NCBI RefSeq assembly: GCF_000143415.4
Contig: NW_003314296.1
Span: forward strand, 510,277-530,670
From: Selaginella moellendorffii
Lineage: Eukaryota; Streptophyta; Lycopodiopsida; Selaginellales; Selaginellaceae
Length of the DNA stretch: 20,394 nt
Direction: 5' to 3'
Part shown: positions 9,420-19,405 of the stretch, piece by piece
Layout of the letters: the number at the start of each line of letters is the position of its first letter
Position numbering within the stretch: the stretch's first letter is position 1
Notes under the pieces: model-generated
Told to the model about the DNA's origin: nothing
Database searches by the model: none
The model's input: the letters and a program-made list of their open reading frames with translations, nothing else
Made by a program: the position numbers and the translations under genes

Positions 9420-10244
9420 ATATTTACAAATAAATGACATTTGACATGGAATGATTTTTTAGAGAATATCATAAGAATCCTAATATTCTAGAATATATCT
9501 ATAGGAATATACCTAATACATACCTATTAAGAACTTTCTTGTATTAAATGTGGGCAGGCCACTTTCACAGATGTGTTGTCACTTCAACTTTACTCTAAAA
9601 TCTCCTCGACTATGAAATGAAGCAATAAAACTTGAAAAGAGCTTGTGGGATAGATAAAAATGTGGAAGGAGATCAATATGAGGGGGATGGTACTACTTTA
9701 ATGGAGGAGCTCTTTGTAGCTAATCAAGAAGAAAATCAAACATTATAGGTTAAAAAAAATCTAATAGAAAGTATAGGAGGGATTGGAAAAATATTCACCC
9801 TTGGATGATTTTTGGAAGCAGTGGAGATCATGCATTAAGTGTAACTAAAGATTTCTTATGTATCCCAAGAGAAAATTCTTTTATGGACCTAGAGTTAATA
9901 GTTGCAAAGGCATTCTTGCCTTGGCAACCACACAAAATCTCATATAGTTAGTAAAGATGCATGCAACAAAATAATAGACTTGAAATCAAGAGATGGTGGT
10001 GCCATTTATGATATAAGAAAAGGAATTGAGAATAGAGCAAAAACAGAATGAAAAAGTGGCTAATATGATAAAAATGGTTTATTTTTTACTCTCAAAATAA
10101 TCTACTCCTTAAATCAAAGAGTTTCTCAAGTTTAAGAAGACTCTATAAATTCTAGAAGCTAGAAGATATCATTTTTATAACAATGTAGTGGGTGGTAGGA
10201 ATTTCTTACTAGCAACAAAGATTGGTTGTTGTATTGGTTTTGTT
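9420..10244. other. A/T-rich tract, no gene recognised
   Basis: No open frame or RNA gene that I can support. Upstream exons of the minus-strand gene at 8831-9279 would lie here, but none is convincing. Confidence 0.45.
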
Positions 10245-10430
10245 TGGTCTCATTAGCTATTTATAGAAAGTGTTTAGATTTGCTATTTTGGCATATCTAT
10301 GGAATCTAAAACTTGTTTTGAACACAATGATGTTGCTCTTATGTCCAAATTTACAATCTAATACCATTTTATATTTAATAAATTTTAATGATTATCCCAG
10401 AGACTAACTTTTGGGATTGAGGAAACACTC
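10245..10430 (+). repeat. Dispersed repeat, copy B
   Basis: Diverged partner of 4120-4295 in the same orientation, about 6.1 kb apart. It carries the common blocks TTTGAACACAATGATGTTGCT, TACAATCTAATACCATT and CTTTTGGGATTGAGG. The hAT remnant, the microsatellite and the lectin gene lie between the two copies. Confidence 0.6.
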
Positions 10431-12670
10431 TTAAAATATGTATTCCTCAGGTTCCAAATATATAGTAGGGATAGTGGGTAGGTTAGGTATAGCCAATTAA
10501 CTTGAAACATAGTTTAACTCATGCTTGCATGTCTATCTTTATTATGCATTTGACATGGGTCTAAACCTAAGTTTTATACTATGCTAGCTGGTGGTGGACC
10601 CATATCCTTATGTTATACCATATTAAAATAGCATTAGACTTTATTTAACTCTGTTTTGTATGTTGATTCTAGCATTAGGATACTAAATGCTCTAGGACTA
10701 TTCCAAATTGCTTTATGCCCCTTTCCTTTGCTCCTTAAACTATATGCTTAAGAGTTGTTTCATGCTCTACTTCTTTTGCTTTTAAGCTCTATGTTCGGGA
10801 ATTTAGCTCCATCCCTTCATTTAATAATCCAAGGCTTTGAAATTTAAATTTTGCTTCACTGCCCTTGGACACATGGCATGTGGCATGTTGCACATGGAAG
10901 GTTAAGGTTCCACTCTATGGTTATTCTATGATAAACCACTATAAAGTAAAGGGTGAAAACCATATGTGACCTCTCGAAAACTCTAAAATAAAAAACTTAT
11001 AAATAACTAACATAATGGGATTAAAATGACTCTATACTTTACTATATTTATGAATCATATCCTAGGACAAGTCCTTGGTGGGATCTAAGTTGGAAAGATT
11101 TATTTATAAAGTTAGATAAAATCCTTTAGATTTACAAAAGGAATTTGCAAATAGTTTAGGCTCAAGTTGAGAAGTTTGCCAACAAGAGGAGGAGGTTTCA
11201 AGTATGTGCATGTGAAAGATGCAATACCATTGTGCATTTGTAAGATGGTAGAAATGACAAGTTGTCCCCATAGTAATTTGGTCATTATCCAATTCTGGAA
11301 TAAGTCAGTACAATAACATAATATCAATTAAAATTAGCAAGTTGAAAGGTATGCTCACAAGGAATAAATCCCAAGTAAATTCTCTGTAGATATTTCAAGA
11401 GGCTAAAGATGATATGCTAGAGGATTTAGCCAGTTCTAGAAAGTGTAATCAATCACCAATGTGCTATCCTTGCACCTCATTAATCATTTAAGGATTCTAG
11501 CATAGCTAAATATGTGATTAGCATGTTGATTAGCCCTAATTTAATCAAAATTAAAGTGGAGCAGAGTCACGCTTAGCCTTGGCTATCTTCCTCTGAATTT
11601 GGAATGTTCACATTCTCAAATGTTGTCAAATACTCGTTATGGTCGCTCCAACTAGGATTGCCCTTGTTGATGCTGATGTGGGCACTCCAATAACAGGGTT
11701 AATGACTGGTACTAATAATTCTTCATGCTAGTGCTCTTCTCACTAAGAGAAATTGGCTCTGAATTTCCTGCTTTCCAGACAAAGATCCTTGCCTCTTCTA
11801 ACGTCTAGCTGTTTTATCTTGGTTTTGTGTTTTCCTCCTCTTTACTTGCTCCAATTTTTCTACAGCTTTTTCCAAAGCCTCTCTTTCTCTTGCACACATA
11901 AATCAGGAGAAGATTCTTGGCTTCTCTTGCTCAGCGCTCACTCTTAGCCCACGAATGTAATCTTCCAGCACAAGATGTGAGGCCACTCACACACCCTCCA
12001 AGCAAGATCAAGTTGACTGCAAGTTAACCCCAAGAATGACTCCAAAAGAAAGCATTGTGAGCTAAAAACACAATTGAAAATCCAAGGTTCTTCCATTGCT
12101 TATTTATATCACACTCCATTACTCTCACACCCATGCCTTCTTTCTCTCCTTGCTTCTCCTTCTATCCTCCCACTTCTTCCATGGTTATCTTCCCATGTGT
12201 TTCCTCTCTTTTTAGTCTTTTATTACACCTCTTAATGCTCTCTCCAACCCAAGATCATTCTTCCAAATACAAGAACACTCAATGCACTAGCTAGCTCTCT
12301 GTTTTTTTCCACACTCTCTTGTTCTTTCCCTTGCTTTCCTTGCATTGGTTCCTCAATGAATCATATTGTCCTTCTAACTCAAGCTATATTATTTTTCTCT
12401 AGGATTTCTAGGATTTTTCTTATTGAAAATCCTTCATTCCTTCACCTTTTCTACTCCAAATCAAGGTGAAAACACTTACCTTTGCCTCCAAGTGCATATT
12501 GAAAGTGCATACTGTGGGAAGCTGACAGTAGTCACATACAAGTTCCTCACTGATTATTAATGTTTATGTTAATATTTATGATAATAAGATGGTCCTAACT
12601 GAGGATAGGTTTGTTTATATGCCCAACTAGGAAGTATAGGAACTAATGAAACTTTGTTATTTTACAGTCC
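10431..12670. other. Intergenic / decayed repeat DNA
   Basis: No gene supported. Short frames at 11104-11327 (minus) and 11753-11947 (+) show no motif and no codon bias. The stretch 11740-12480 is pyrimidine-rich on the + strand, with many CTT/TCC runs. On its minus strand TATAAATA (12101-12108) followed by a purine-rich leader could be a promoter, perhaps of an old LTR, but no paired repeat was seen. Confidence 0.4.
12101..12108 (-). promoter_or_regulatory. Possible TATA box, minus strand
   Basis: TATAAATA on the minus strand in a moderately GC context, flanked by AGTGTGA upstream and AGCAATGG downstream. No gene or LTR is identified that it would serve. Listed as weak. Confidence 0.2.
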
Positions 12671-13357
12671 TTAATAGACATTAGCAACATTGACAATTGC
12701 AAGGAACAACAAGGGTAGCACATGAATGAAAGAAACTTGAGAAAAAGCCATGGCATAAAAGTTATCTTTCAGTTTATAGAAAATTAGATTCTGGGAATTT
12801 TGATTCTTATTATTGAATACAGCTGAGAAATCCTTGTCGAAGACTTCACTGAAGGGGACTTCCAAACAATACAGAGAAATAATTTACTTCATATTAAAAA
12901 AAACAAGATTTGTCTTCCCACAGTGAGTCAAATGCATGTATTTTCTTAGCTCTATGTGTCCCTTACGTCTCTTGTCTTCAAGAGCTCACTAGAATTTCTC
13001 ATACCAAGATTCTGGAGTCAATTACCAAGTTCTCTTTGTCCGTGCCAGTTGATTACTTTGAACAGGAGAACCTGTGTCAACTAGGAGTCAACTTACAATG
13101 TCCTCTGAAAACACGCTCACTGGACTATTTCCCTGATGGAGCCCTTGTGGAGGTGTGGTCAACACCAGTTCTGATCGTGGATGGATTGTTGCCTTTACAC
13201 CATGGCAGCAACCCATGCATCAACCTCCTCATGCTGGAGCAGCAATGCACAGTATAGAAACTAAAAAAAGTGTTTTTGATACACACGTGGTTAGATTAAA
13301 GAGTGTTATCCAAATGCCAGACAAGTAGACTACTGTGCATGGTGAGCTCACCTTCTC
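12671..13357. other. Region without a supported gene
   Basis: The + strand stays open at 12910-13257 (115 codons), but only from a TTG and without any ATG-initiated frame of note or recognisable motif. The minus strand has a 64-codon frame at 12671-12865, also without motif. Either could be an exon or a remnant; neither can be claimed. Confidence 0.4.
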
Positions 13358-14709
13358 CTAGCAAGGTTGGTATTTTGTTGTAAAGAGGACATCTAGATGA
13401 AAATAACTCATCGTTGACCTTTTGTCCAACACCAACACTCTGAGCACCTTCTTGGTCCCCAAATCAGCTCCTACTAATAGATCAGGGTAGGCAAAATTTC
13501 GAAGCCGCTCAGTCGGGCTTGTCATCGAAGTACGTAACATGCAACCGCTCCCCCCGACTTTGTAGCGCTTGGCGGCAGCCAAGAACACTCTCTCCGGCAT
13601 GGCAGCCACGAGAGCAAGGTCTGGATCGCGCGGTCGGCCAAGCCCCAAACCAGCAGCGGCGAGGCCCGGCCCTTGCTCCAAAACTCTCAGCACCAAGTCG
13701 TGGCGTAGCCTAGTCGCCAAGCCATCTCATGTCCAAGCCAGAGGTCTCGAAATGGACGACGAGATGAGGACTGGTTTGGAGGCGATGGTCCAATCCATCG
13801 AGAGAATCAAGTCCGAGGTGATTCACCGCGAGAGCCAGGGTGATCGCTTGCTCGAAAGCTGGCCGCGGGTTGAGAAGTGAATGCTTCGCGGCGCTTGGCG
13901 CTGGCGACGAGCTCGGACGAGAGGAGCGGCGAGTTTCCTGTGAGATACTTCGCGTCGGCCACCACTCCATGCTTTGCCAGGAACGCTGCAGCCTCCACGT
14001 CCGAGAGTCTCTGCGTCGCCGAGACTCTGTGGAGATGGCGGTGATGGATTTCTTCGAGCTCGCAAAGACGAGGATTCGCCTTCGACGTGTGGAAGTCCGT
14101 TCTTAAACTCCACAGAGCGCTCGAGCTCGTCCCAGCCATCGGAGATGCAGTACCAGTGATTGTCCGACTCGCGGAGCTCCGTGATCAAGTAGTGGAGCTC
14201 GTCGAGCGTCTTCTGGAAGGCGATCTTGCGCTGGATGGCAGCATCGTCCCAGAAGGCAAGCCACAGCGCCGAGCGAAACATCGATTGAGGGGAAGGGACG
14301 GCCGGGAGATAGACAAGCCTTCGTCGCTCCACTCCATGCCTGCGATCCATCCCGAAGTCTCGCAAGCATCGCAATGCCAGCATCACCGCCCCACTACCAA
14401 CAGCACCATCGAGCTCGAGCGTTCTTGCCTTTGGCAGCGCCAAGAACTCCTCCAGCAAATCCCGAAAGCATGCCCTTCCTAGCAGCCAGCTTTGAACGTC
14501 TAGACGATCGCTGCTGGGCTCCATCAAACTCGGCCACGGTATCTCATAGGCGACGCCCTCAGAAATCGCCAAGATCATGGATCTTTCCCGATCGTCCCAC
14601 TTCTAGAGGCCAGGTCGAGGAAGAAATCGTGCTGGAGCAGGCTCGATACGAGCTGTGAGTTGTCGGCATTCAGCCAGGAGTTTCTGCTGCATCGTATTAT
14701 AGTGTGCAT
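13358..14709 (-). pseudogene. Broken P-loop-NTPase-like gene (Crinkler/RHS-like ATPase suspected)
   Basis: A GC-rich block on the minus strand. Coding-like text runs through four or more frames: from ATG 14709 (MHTIIRCSRNSWL...), then about 14600-14106 (MILAISEGVAYEIPWP, SWLLGRACFRDLLEEF), then 14139-13870 (LCELEEIHHRHLHRVSATQR, LTGNSPLLSSELVASAK), then 13970-13710 (AFEQAITLALAVNHLGLDS), and perhaps 13720-13358 (FAYPDLLVGADLGTKKVL). In the second part LDGAVGSGAVMLALRCL stands where a Walker A (GxxGxGKS/T) followed by a helix would be, but the Lys-Ser/Thr is lost. YCISDGWDELE looks like a Walker B strand. LTGNSPLL recalls the TGxxPLLL step of RHS/Crinkler-type STAND ATPases. That assignment is a guess from memory. 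The first frame change could be a 41-nt GTGGGA...TTTCAG intron; the change near 14106 has no usable intron and looks like a true frameshift. Hence probably a pseudogene, divergent from ALDH21. Confidence 0.5.
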
Positions 14710-14856
14710 TTCTTCCACCTTCCAGAGCTCCAAGAACCCTAAAACAGGGGGCCATCTGTTGGATTAACGTTAATTTAAATTCTAGGGCTTAGGGTTTATA
14801 TTGGGGAAATGAAGCAATGCGGCATTCTTGCCCAAATCGATTGAAAGTGCAAGCTC
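14710..14856. promoter_or_regulatory. Divergent intergenic region with telo-box motifs and palindrome
   Basis: These 147 bp separate the ATG of the minus-strand NTPase-like gene from the ATG of ALDH21. They hold AACCCTAAA (14735-14743), an exact inverted telo-box TTAGGGTTT (14789-14797), and between them the perfect 12-bp palindrome ATTAACGTTAAT (14763-14774) with an ACGT core. Telo-boxes are known promoter elements in plants. TTTATATT just after the second motif is the nearest TATA-like sequence for the + strand gene. The + strand also has two short upstream ATGs (14809 and 14817), each ended by a stop within 20 codons. Confidence 0.45.
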
Positions 14857-17270
14857 ATGGCTAGTTTCTGCAAGATTGTCAAGCGATTCTATCGTGCCAA
14901 CAAGCCGATCAAGCCTAACACATCGTAAGTTTTTTGGTTTTCTCTTCCTCCGGATCTTTTCATTGAGACTTCGCAAAAAACCTTTTTTTTTTTCAGGTGG
15001 CCTGGTTACAGAAATGTTCTTGATATCACGAATCCGGCTACTCTGAAGAAAGTAGGAGAGTTGCAAGAGGACACCATTCCTGATGTACACATTGGTTTTG
15101 TTTTTCTTCTTCTTCATCTGATCTTAGTTCTCCATTTTGTGTGGTTTTTTTAGATCGAAAGAAAGCTCGAGTATCTACACACGGGGCTCAAGCGCTGGAA
15201 GCTTACACACGTTGATCAACGAAAGGTCTGGTTATTTTTTTTCCTTCTTTGCACACACACGAGGAATTTTTCTTCTTGCAGGCGGCTCTGGAAAAGTTTG
15301 CTGATGCTTTGGTAACAAGAAAGGTAGACTAGATTTATCTTCCTCGGTTTGCTTCGAGCAGTAACAATCTTCTTCTACCTGGTATGTCTAGACGACGCTA
15401 GCAAAAATCCTCACCTCCGAGACAGGAAAGCCGATATCTCAAGCAAGGAGCGAGATTGCTGCCACTGTGGATCGGATTCACTACTTCGTCGAAAACTGTG
15501 AAAAGGTAAAAGCGTCATTCATTCGAAGTTGTCATCTTGGACGTTGTCCTAGGTGATTGGAACGCAAACGGTTCTGGAAAGCTCCAGATTGAAGGAGAAA
15601 GTACAGTATGAGCCGCTCGGTGTGGTAAGCTTTTTTTTTCCATAGCACTGTAAAGAAGAAATCCTGGTCTCACTCTTTCCAGATCGCAAACATATCAGCA
15701 TGGAATTATCCTTACTTCCTCTCTGCGAACGTTTTCGCCCCGGCACTTCTCACTGGGAATTGCGTGCTTTACAAGCCCAGCGAGAATGCGAGCCTCACAG
15801 GCCAGGAGATCACAGACATGCTACACAATGTATATAGAAGATTTTTCTTCTTTTTTCTCTGCAGTTTTTGCTCTAACTTGTGTGGACGCAGGCTGGGATT
15901 CCAGAGGACGTGTTTGTCATCTCTAGCGGAGGAGCCGACACAGGCTCCAGGATTGCTGGAAATAAAGACATTGGTGGATTGTTTTTCACGGGGTCCTACG
16001 ATACTGGCTTGGAGATTGCGAAGAAAGCCTCTCCAAACCTTGTCAAGGCAAGTACAATAACTTAGATATCATACCTTATGGGTTTTTCTTCTTCTCTTTT
16101 TCTTTCTTTGATTTTACAGCTTCAGTTAGAGCTTGGTGGTAAAGACGCTGCTTATATACGTCACGATGTCCCCAATATCCTAGCTACGGCAACAACAGTC
16201 GCGGATGGAGCTTTCTATAACTCCGGACAAGTAACCTTTCTAGTTGTTTAATCTTCATTTCATGCTTTGTGTACTAGAGTTGCTGCTCTATACGAAGAAT
16301 ATATGTCAACAAGCGGGTCTATGTTCCTTTCATGGAAGCTTTGAAGAAGATATCTCATTCGTACAGGGTAATATATGAATCACACCAATTTCTGTTTGTG
16401 GATGATACTCTTTTTGAACAACAGATTGGAGATCCTACTTTGGAGGACACTTATATTGGACCTCTTTGCACCAAAAAGCAAGTAGAAAAAATCGGAAAAC
16501 TGGTATTTATTAGAGCTTTTCGAGATTTTTCTTACTTCTTTTGTGTTCTTTTCATTCCTGTCTCGGCCCTCTTTGGAGCTTGCTGAGGCAATTAATCGGG
16601 GTGCTCAGGTAGACGTCGGTGGCGACACCACAAACAGTACTGCTCACAAAGTCGGCTACTTCGTTCCTCCGACGGTAAAATTTTAAGTTTCTTCTATCTT
16701 CTGAACGAGGGAAAACCAAGGATGGCTTTCTTGCAGATTCTAACAGATGTTGATCACCAAATGTCGATTATGCGGAAGGAAACGTTTGGTCCTGTCGTGG
16801 GTGTGATGGTAACATTTTGATTTGTTTTTCCACTGGGGTCTTGAAGTGGAGAAACTCTCGCAGTGCGTGGAAGACGATGACGAAGCCACCACTTTGATGA
16901 GCGACACAGAGTACGGTCTTACTGCCAGTGTCTTTAGCAAGCATCTCGAAGACGCAGAGGCAATTCTAAATGGTTCGCTCGAATTCTTTCTTGTTCTAAG
17001 TGATGCAAACTCTTTGGATTTCTTCTGTTTGTCTTTTGTAGAGTTGAAGGTCGGCACCGGCTATTGGAACTGCTGTGATCGGGTCTCACCTCGCGTACCA
17101 TGGTAACTTCCACTTTCTTTTCATTGTTCTTGATTGCTTTCACTCTGGAAATTCATCCCAGGTCTGGAAGAAAAAGGTCTGGTGTTGGCTCCACGCTGGG
17201 AATCGATGGATTGAGAGCTTTTGTTCAACCCAAAGGCTTCTTTTGTCACGAGCCAATGGCTGCCATTTAA
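14857..17270 (+). CDS. ALDH21: Aldehyde dehydrogenase, ALDH21 family (succinic semialdehyde dehydrogenase type), 16 exons
   Basis: Exons: 14857-14924, 14997-15084, 15154-15225, 15282-15323, 15392-15505, 15553-15624, 15683-15829, 15892-16047, 16120-16230, 16278-16367, 16425-16502, 16579-16674, 16737-16808, 16864-16972, 17042-17102, 17162-17270. They join to 1485 nt, 494 residues, with no break, matching the roughly 500-residue family length. The substrate-site Asn is Asn160 in AWNYP. The nucleotide loop FTGSYDTG is at 233-240, the general base is Glu257 in LELGG, and the nucleophile is Cys292 in GQSCC. The cofactor-ribose pair is Glu393/Phe395 in KETFGP. YWNCCDRVSPRVPWSGRKRS and the KGFF end are the signature that points to ALDH21 rather than ALDH3, 5 or 10. 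No signal or transit peptide and no peroxisome tag is visible, so probably cytosolic. Known family role: NADP-dependent oxidation of succinic semialdehyde to succinate, linked to stress tolerance in mosses. Start chosen because the two upstream ATGs stop early. Intron 8 is GC-AG. Confidence 0.93.
16048..16119 (+). other. Non-canonical GC-AG intron (intron 8 of ALDH21)
   Basis: Exon 8 ends ...CTTGTCAAG and the intron begins GCAAGT, ending in a pyrimidine tract plus TTTTACAG. Only this junction gives the conserved NLVK-LQLELGGK join in frame. A retained intron would meet TAG within a few codons. GC donors with AAG before and AAGT after are the usual form of this minor class. Confidence 0.85.
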
Positions 17271-17939
17271 AATTTATACTTAAAAGCATGAAATGTTATT
17301 TAAGTGTATAACGTATATTACTTCACCATTTAGTTGTAGTGGATATTACTAATAACTCCCAATTTATATACAGTAAATTTTTGCTAACTAATATAATACA
17401 TTCTTAAGTAATTAACTCTCTAATAATATTCACAAGTTTTAATAAGTAAATAATTATCTAGAATAAATAATTATTTTTATTTTTGTAAGTTGTACTAATA
17501 TGTATATAAAAAATTATTAAATTTCATAGATTCTTTAATTTATAGATCCATATGTCATTTTTAATAATACATTATGAGTGCATGGAATATAGAAAAGGAA
17601 TAAATCCAAAAACCTTAGTTTATATATAAGAGCAAATGGCTTAGATTGAAACCAATTCAATAGTTATCAAAATCCCACTATGTTAATATTAATGTATGAC
17701 CATTAATATTAATATACAGCACATAGCCATACACTTGGACCTCATCCCTCTCCTCTCGAAAGAATAGAAGGTAGTTAGGGTTCTCTAGTTGATAGGTTGG
17801 GATCTTGAGGAACATCATAAAAAGGCATCGTTGGATCTATATGTGGTATTAGTTATTCTTAATCCTTTTATATAAAGCATTTCAACTATTGCATATGCAC
17901 AATTTCTAGGGAATTGACATGTTGAACATCATATTGAAC
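17271..17939. other. Very A/T-rich DNA beginning at the ALDH21 stop
   Basis: Base composition falls sharply immediately after the TAA of ALDH21. The following 430 bases are mostly A and T, with no gene. The 3' UTR and polyadenylation site must lie here, and many AATAAT/AATATA-like hexamers are present, so none can be chosen. From about 17690 the composition recovers toward the gypsy remnant. Confidence 0.5.
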
Positions 17940-18480
17940 CTCATAAATTTACAATCGAACTTGCTACAACACCCAATACGGTCCCTCTTCCATTGAGCAA
18001 GGAACCCTTTAGACAAATCACATGGGAAAATAAATTAAAAGCAAGTCATCCACTTTATACTTTGTTGAGAGTTATAGCATTGTTGTTGTCCCACTTGTAA
18101 ATGGTTTACATATTCAGTAGACTCAATTGGACAAATGGAAGAATACTCGTCAATACTAATCCTAAGACCTAGCATCACTAACTCATGGTAATCGCAAAGG
18201 TAAACTCAACTCTATTGGTAGTATTAGATCATGACCATAAAGGAGTTTATATGGTGAAGCACTAACAAAACTCTGTACCCTTATGACATATGTATACCAA
18301 AAAAATGGCAAATAACCATCATAATATAAGCTATAAATTTTTCCTTTCCAATTTGCTAACTTACCTCATCTATCCAACTACTATGGCTTTGGCCTTAGTT
18401 AAGTTCCCTCACTAAGATTCCCACGTATTGTACCAACTTCTACTTGGTCTTATTTGTTCATTGCACAAGTAATGGAGTGT
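17940..18480 (-). mobile_element. Decayed Ty3/gypsy integrase fragment
   Basis: On the minus strand, with frame changes and stops, one reads VSKLERKNYSLYYDGYLPF, then SASPYKLLYGHDLILPIEL (about 18270-18190), the integrase C-terminal pattern xxSPFxLVYGxxAxLPIE of plant gypsy elements. Upstream on the same strand, text like WYNTWESL belongs to the core's end. Part of it (18335-18440) recurs inverted at 1-100. It is a different family from the minus-strand element at 105-2530, whose corresponding motif differs. Confidence 0.65.
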
Positions 18481-19061
18481 TAGCCATCCATCCACAAATT
18501 CCTAAATTATCTCCCAATCCCCTTCCCTGGGTTAAATTGGACTTAAGGTTCGGCTACACTCCTTACAGACACAAGCAGCCAAGCACACCAAACCTCTAGA
18601 TTCCCAACATCATTTGGTACAACAAAACTTGATCATGAGGCCCTCTAAATCCCAAGCCTTGGGTGTAACACTTGCTTTGGGACACCAGGGGGAAACACCA
18701 TGGCCTAACAGCCCGGTATAAATACCCCTACTCCCCCACTTACATCCCGAATGAAAGGCTTAAGCCCCTAGGAAGGGTGAGGACTAATGAGTCACAAGGT
18801 ACTCAAGTGGGGCACCACTCCATATGAGCCAGGAGCATTGCAATTAATTTCCTTTTCAGAAGTGGGAGTTGCTCTTGAGCACTTTCTTGGTTGGCCCTTC
18901 TGGCACCACTCGAGTCCAATCGTAGGATTAAAAAGAGACATTCAATGTGGGTATTGAACTTCTTTTATGGGTGGTGGAGTTGTAAGGAACCAACTCCCCA
19001 AGGTGTTATAGGCTAAAAGATCCCCAAAAACACAATTAAAATGATAAAGAGTTCATTAGAT
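18481..19061. other. Intergenic sequence with a possible LTR-type promoter
   Basis: No gene recognised. TATAAATA at 18717-18724 in a GC-rich context (CCCGG before, CCCC after) would be a good + strand TATA box. A repeated GGCACCACTC occurs at about 18811 and 18902. This may be the LTR or leader of another retroelement whose partner lies outside the window. Confidence 0.3.
18717..18724 (+). promoter_or_regulatory. Possible TATA box
   Basis: TATAAATA flanked by C/G-rich bases, a form common in plant genes and LTRs. No gene start is visible within several hundred bases except the open minisatellite frame from 19041, which is probably not a gene. Confidence 0.3.
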
Positions 19062-19320
19062 GAGACTAAGTCCGAGATCGAGTTCGAGACAGACTTTGAC
19101 ACCGAGTTCAAGACCAAGTCCGAGATCAACTCTGAGATCAACTCCGAGACCGAGTTCGAGACCGAGTCCGAGATCCGAAATCGGGTCCCAGATCGAGTCC
19201 GAGATCAAGTCCGAGACAAAGTCTGGGGTCGGGTCCAAGATTGAGTTCAAGATTGAGTCCAAGACTGAATCCGATGTCAAGTCCGAGATCGAGTTTGAGA
19301 ATGAGTTTGAGACTGAGACT
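19062..19320 (+). repeat. 6/12-bp minisatellite, GAGTCCGAGATC-type units
   Basis: About 260 bp of degenerate tandem repeats based on hexamers such as GAGTCC, GAGATC, GAGTTC, GAGACC and AAGTCC, usually alternating as a 12-mer. Because the unit length is a multiple of three and stop codons are rare in it, several frames stay open on both strands (Ser/Glu-rich, Arg/Ser-rich and Leu/Gly/Asp-rich). None has independent support as a gene. The array ends just before the sequence that received the TRIM insertion. Confidence 0.85.
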
Positions 19321-19400
19321 AGGGCTAAGGGGCCTTGGGTGGGAGTGAACATTGTTGACCATGTCTCCAGGGGCATCCCCCCACTTAACGGTGTGCCTAA

Positions 19401-19405
19401 GTTAG
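19401..19405. repeat. Target site duplication, left
   Basis: GTTAG directly before the left LTR. The identical GTTAG follows the right LTR at 19969-19973. Five bases is the normal duplication length for LTR retroelements. Confidence 0.85.

Noticed and set aside
12910-13257. 115-codon open frame on the + strand
   Set aside because: Starts at TTG rather than ATG, shows no motif, and no splice context was found to make it an exon.
13823-14578. Single 251-codon minus-strand frame taken as one complete gene
   Set aside because: The last third (Arg/Ser/Pro-rich) looks like out-of-frame text; the better protein sequence moves to other frames near 14106 and 13870.
13519-14658. Several + strand open frames in the GC-rich block
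   Set aside because: Shadows of the minus-strand NTPase-like text; GC richness lowers stop frequency in all frames, and only the minus strand gives continuing protein-like sequence.
15549-17143. Minus-strand open frames within the ALDH21 gene
   Set aside because: Antisense shadows of ALDH21 exons; the + strand exon chain explains the region fully.
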